Below are positions 5,840 through 7,111 of a stretch of 7,111 nt of DNA, piece after piece. The position numbers and the translations under genes were made by a program. The notes under the pieces were generated by a model. The model did no database searches. It saw only the letters and a list, made by a program, of their open reading frames with translations, and was not told the DNA's origin. Numbering within the stretch: position 1 is the stretch's first letter; each line of letters opens with the position of its first letter. Source of the DNA: Promethearchaeum sp. (GTDB lineage Archaea; Asgardarchaeota; Lokiarchaeia; Sigyniarchaeales; Promethearchaeaceae); the NCBI GenBank assembly GCA_030611625.1, contig JAUWPK010000196.1, forward strand, positions 1 through 7,111. The letters run 5' to 3'.

Positions 5840-7111
5840 TTATTTTTCTTCGATAATTTTTTTAATAGGTCCCACCATTACAGATGTCATTCGTCTGTTA
5901 ACTTCTTTTCTAAATCCCTTAGATCGGGACAAAAACAACATTATTTTACTTATTAAAATATTTTTACGGTTTTTATAGGGAAAATCGAAAAGTCCATGTT
6001 TTTTATAAAATTTATAATCTGCTCTAAATGGAAAACGTAATCCAGCCCAGATATCATCTCGGAATATATTTCTTCCTGCGACACCTCTCATTGTTTGCTC
6101 ATTAATTAAACCAATTTCAGAAAATTTAATCGATTTGGAGGCAAGTGCATGTAATAAACCATCTATTTCTTCAGAATTTTGCGATTCATCGGTAACAAAA
6201 TCAACCGTATTTAATCGAGTTGTTTCATTCCAGCCCAGAAAAATTTCTCTAAGATTTGGAATTTGGGAAAGTGGCCCCGATATAATAAATCCAATTTGCT
6301 TTCCCATTAGAACTGGTAAGTGGGTATTATAAAAACTCCTGTCGAAAAACATCTTCCAACGCGAGGAGAGATATCGGTCCTTTATTGTTCCGGCATATAT
6401 TAAGATATCCGCTTTTTTAACCTTAGAATCATAGAATTCAATAAAATCATCCTTTCCGATATATGAACACTGACTATCATATGCACATTGAAGACAGCCT
6501 AAGCATGACCCCATAATATTTAGTTCCCGTAGATTTATCTCTTCAATTTCTTCAGAAAATGATTCCTTGAACGTGGTTATCATTTTTTGTAAATTCAAAG
6601 ATTTTGTTCCTTTTTCAACATCAGAAACAATTAACACTTTTTTTCCACCGAGTTCGATTTTTTCTTGTATTTTTGACTCTCCTGGTAAATATTCAAATTT
6701 TGAAGGTATAATCTTTGGATAGAATCTTGAAGTGGGTATTTTCTTCTCAACAGAATCAAAAAACAGCGATGTATAATTCAAAAATTTCTCTCTCTTATTA
6801 TCGTTCATTAAATCAGACATTCCTGCAGAATATCGCCCAAAATAATGCATATCTAAATCATCACAGATACCGTGAATATAATTGTTAGCTGTGTGATCAA
6901 AGAAATGGATAGAAGTGGAGATAGCAAGAGCATACTTTCCTTTAAACGCACTTTCAACTTTTTTCTCAAATAATAGTTCTATGAATCTCTTGTAATTTGC
7001 GTGAACTATACAATAATATAAAGGAAAAGCCCAGATAATTGCATTTGAGGAATTGATTTCATTTATTATTTCTTGGAACGCTCCTTCACTCTTTTCTATT
7101 CTTTTAATTTG
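5840..7111 (-). CDS. Two-domain flavodoxin-fold iron-sulfur flavoprotein (N-terminus beyond window)
   Basis: The frame ending in TAA at 5840-5842 stays open through the right edge, giving 423 visible residues; the Met codon at 6850 is internal, not the start. Visible residues 1-85 look like the second half of one flavodoxin/FMN-reductase domain (IIWAFPLYYCIVHANYKRF, then FKGKYALAISTSIHFFD). A second flavodoxin-like domain starts near residue 157 with KKVLIVSD and includes CLGCLQCAYDSQC (203-215), a CX2CX2CX5C pattern, then KADILIYAGTI, RWKMFFDRSF and MGKQIGFIISGP. The compact Cys motif matches the one that binds a 4Fe-4S cluster in archaeal Isf-type iron-sulfur flavoproteins (COG0655/PF03358 relatives). 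A cytoplasmic electron-transfer or NAD(P)H oxidoreductase role is likely; substrate and partners are unknown. The basic C-terminus (KIMLFLSRSKGFRKEVNRR) has a decayed second copy at 4024-4234. Confidence 0.82.
   Translation of the reverse strand, partial: QIKRIEKSEGAFQEIINEINSSNAIIWAFPLYYCIVHANYKRFIELLFEKKVESAFKGKYALAISTSIHFFDHTANNYIHGICDDLDMHYFGRYSAGMSDLMNDNKREKFLNYTSLFFDSVEKKIPTSRFYPKIIPSKFEYLPGESKIQEKIELGGKKVLIVSDVEKGTKSLNLQKMITTFKESFSEEIEEINLRELNIMGSCLGCLQCAYDSQCSYIGKDDFIEFYDSKVKKADILIYAGTIKDRYLSSRWKMFFDRSFYNTHLPVLMGKQIGFIISGPLSQIPNLREIFLGWNETTRLNTVDFVTDESQNSEEIDGLLHALASKSIKFSEIGLINEQTMRGVAGRNIFRDDIWAGLRFPFRADYKFYKKHGLFDFPYKNRKNILISKIMLFLSRSKGFRKEVNRRMTSVMVGPIKKIIEEK
5900..5948. repeat. 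Proximal copy of the 49-bp direct repeat flanking the ATPase gene
   Basis: This lies within the 3' coding part of the intact flavoprotein gene and matches 4187-4235 at 46 of 49 positions in the same orientation. The two copies are offset by 1,713 bases and enclose the ORF remnant and the ATPase gene. Confidence 0.85.

Noticed and set aside
6135..6332. Open frame of 65 codons on the plus strand inside the flavoprotein gene
   Set aside because: Antisense to the second half of the flavodoxin-like domain, with no promoter or recognisable motif.
1..7111. tRNA or rRNA genes, CRISPR arrays, replication origin
   Set aside because: No tRNA-like cloverleaf core or GC-rich RNA gene, no regularly spaced repeats and no origin-type repeat cluster were seen on either strand.

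Overview
The window is strongly AT-rich. Its proteins are rich in Ile, Lys and Asn, genes are preceded by TATA-like boxes, clear Shine-Dalgarno sequences are scarce, and oligo-T tracts follow several stop codons. This fits an archaeon. The AT-rich base use together with a GPH-type symporter, an M32 carboxypeptidase, a large flavodoxin-fold Fe-S protein and an AAA_14/DUF4143 ATPase is reminiscent of Asgard (Lokiarchaeia-like) genomes. The archaeal call is fairly firm; the Asgard call is an inference.

Left part (1-3810). A minus-strand gene for an exported, probably lipid-anchored protein (1-466) runs off the left edge. It is divergent from a plus-strand MFS/GPH sugar:cation symporter (770-2173). 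The roughly 300-base divergent promoter region between them holds a 13-bp inverted repeat and short direct repeats. A complete M32 metallocarboxypeptidase (2254-3765) follows, with its own TATA box and a T-rich end. Together these genes suggest peptide and sugar scavenging, but nothing shows them to be one pathway.

Right part (3811-7111). Everything with coding signal here reads on the minus strand, convergent with the carboxypeptidase. From right to left: a long flavodoxin-fold Fe-S flavoprotein gene that enters from beyond the right edge (5840-7111), a short ORF remnant broken by one in-frame TGA (5669-5833), a T-rich stretch, a TATA box, an AAA_14/DUF4143 ATPase (best start 5536, not the TTG at 5557), a decayed second copy of the flavoprotein 3' end (4024-4234), a T13 tract, and a 35-residue fragment resembling the N-terminus of a TetR regulator.

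The most interesting structure is around the ATPase. It lies between two same-orientation copies of the flavoprotein 3' coding sequence, including a 49-bp block that matches at 46 positions (4187-4235 and 5900-5948). The downstream copy is itself split by exactly 100 bp of strongly palindromic DNA bounded by ACG on both sides. Removing that insert plus one ACG restores the reading frame and the conserved C-terminus. The segment looks like a small accessory insertion site containing an ATPase, two or three gene remnants and a MITE-like hairpin element.
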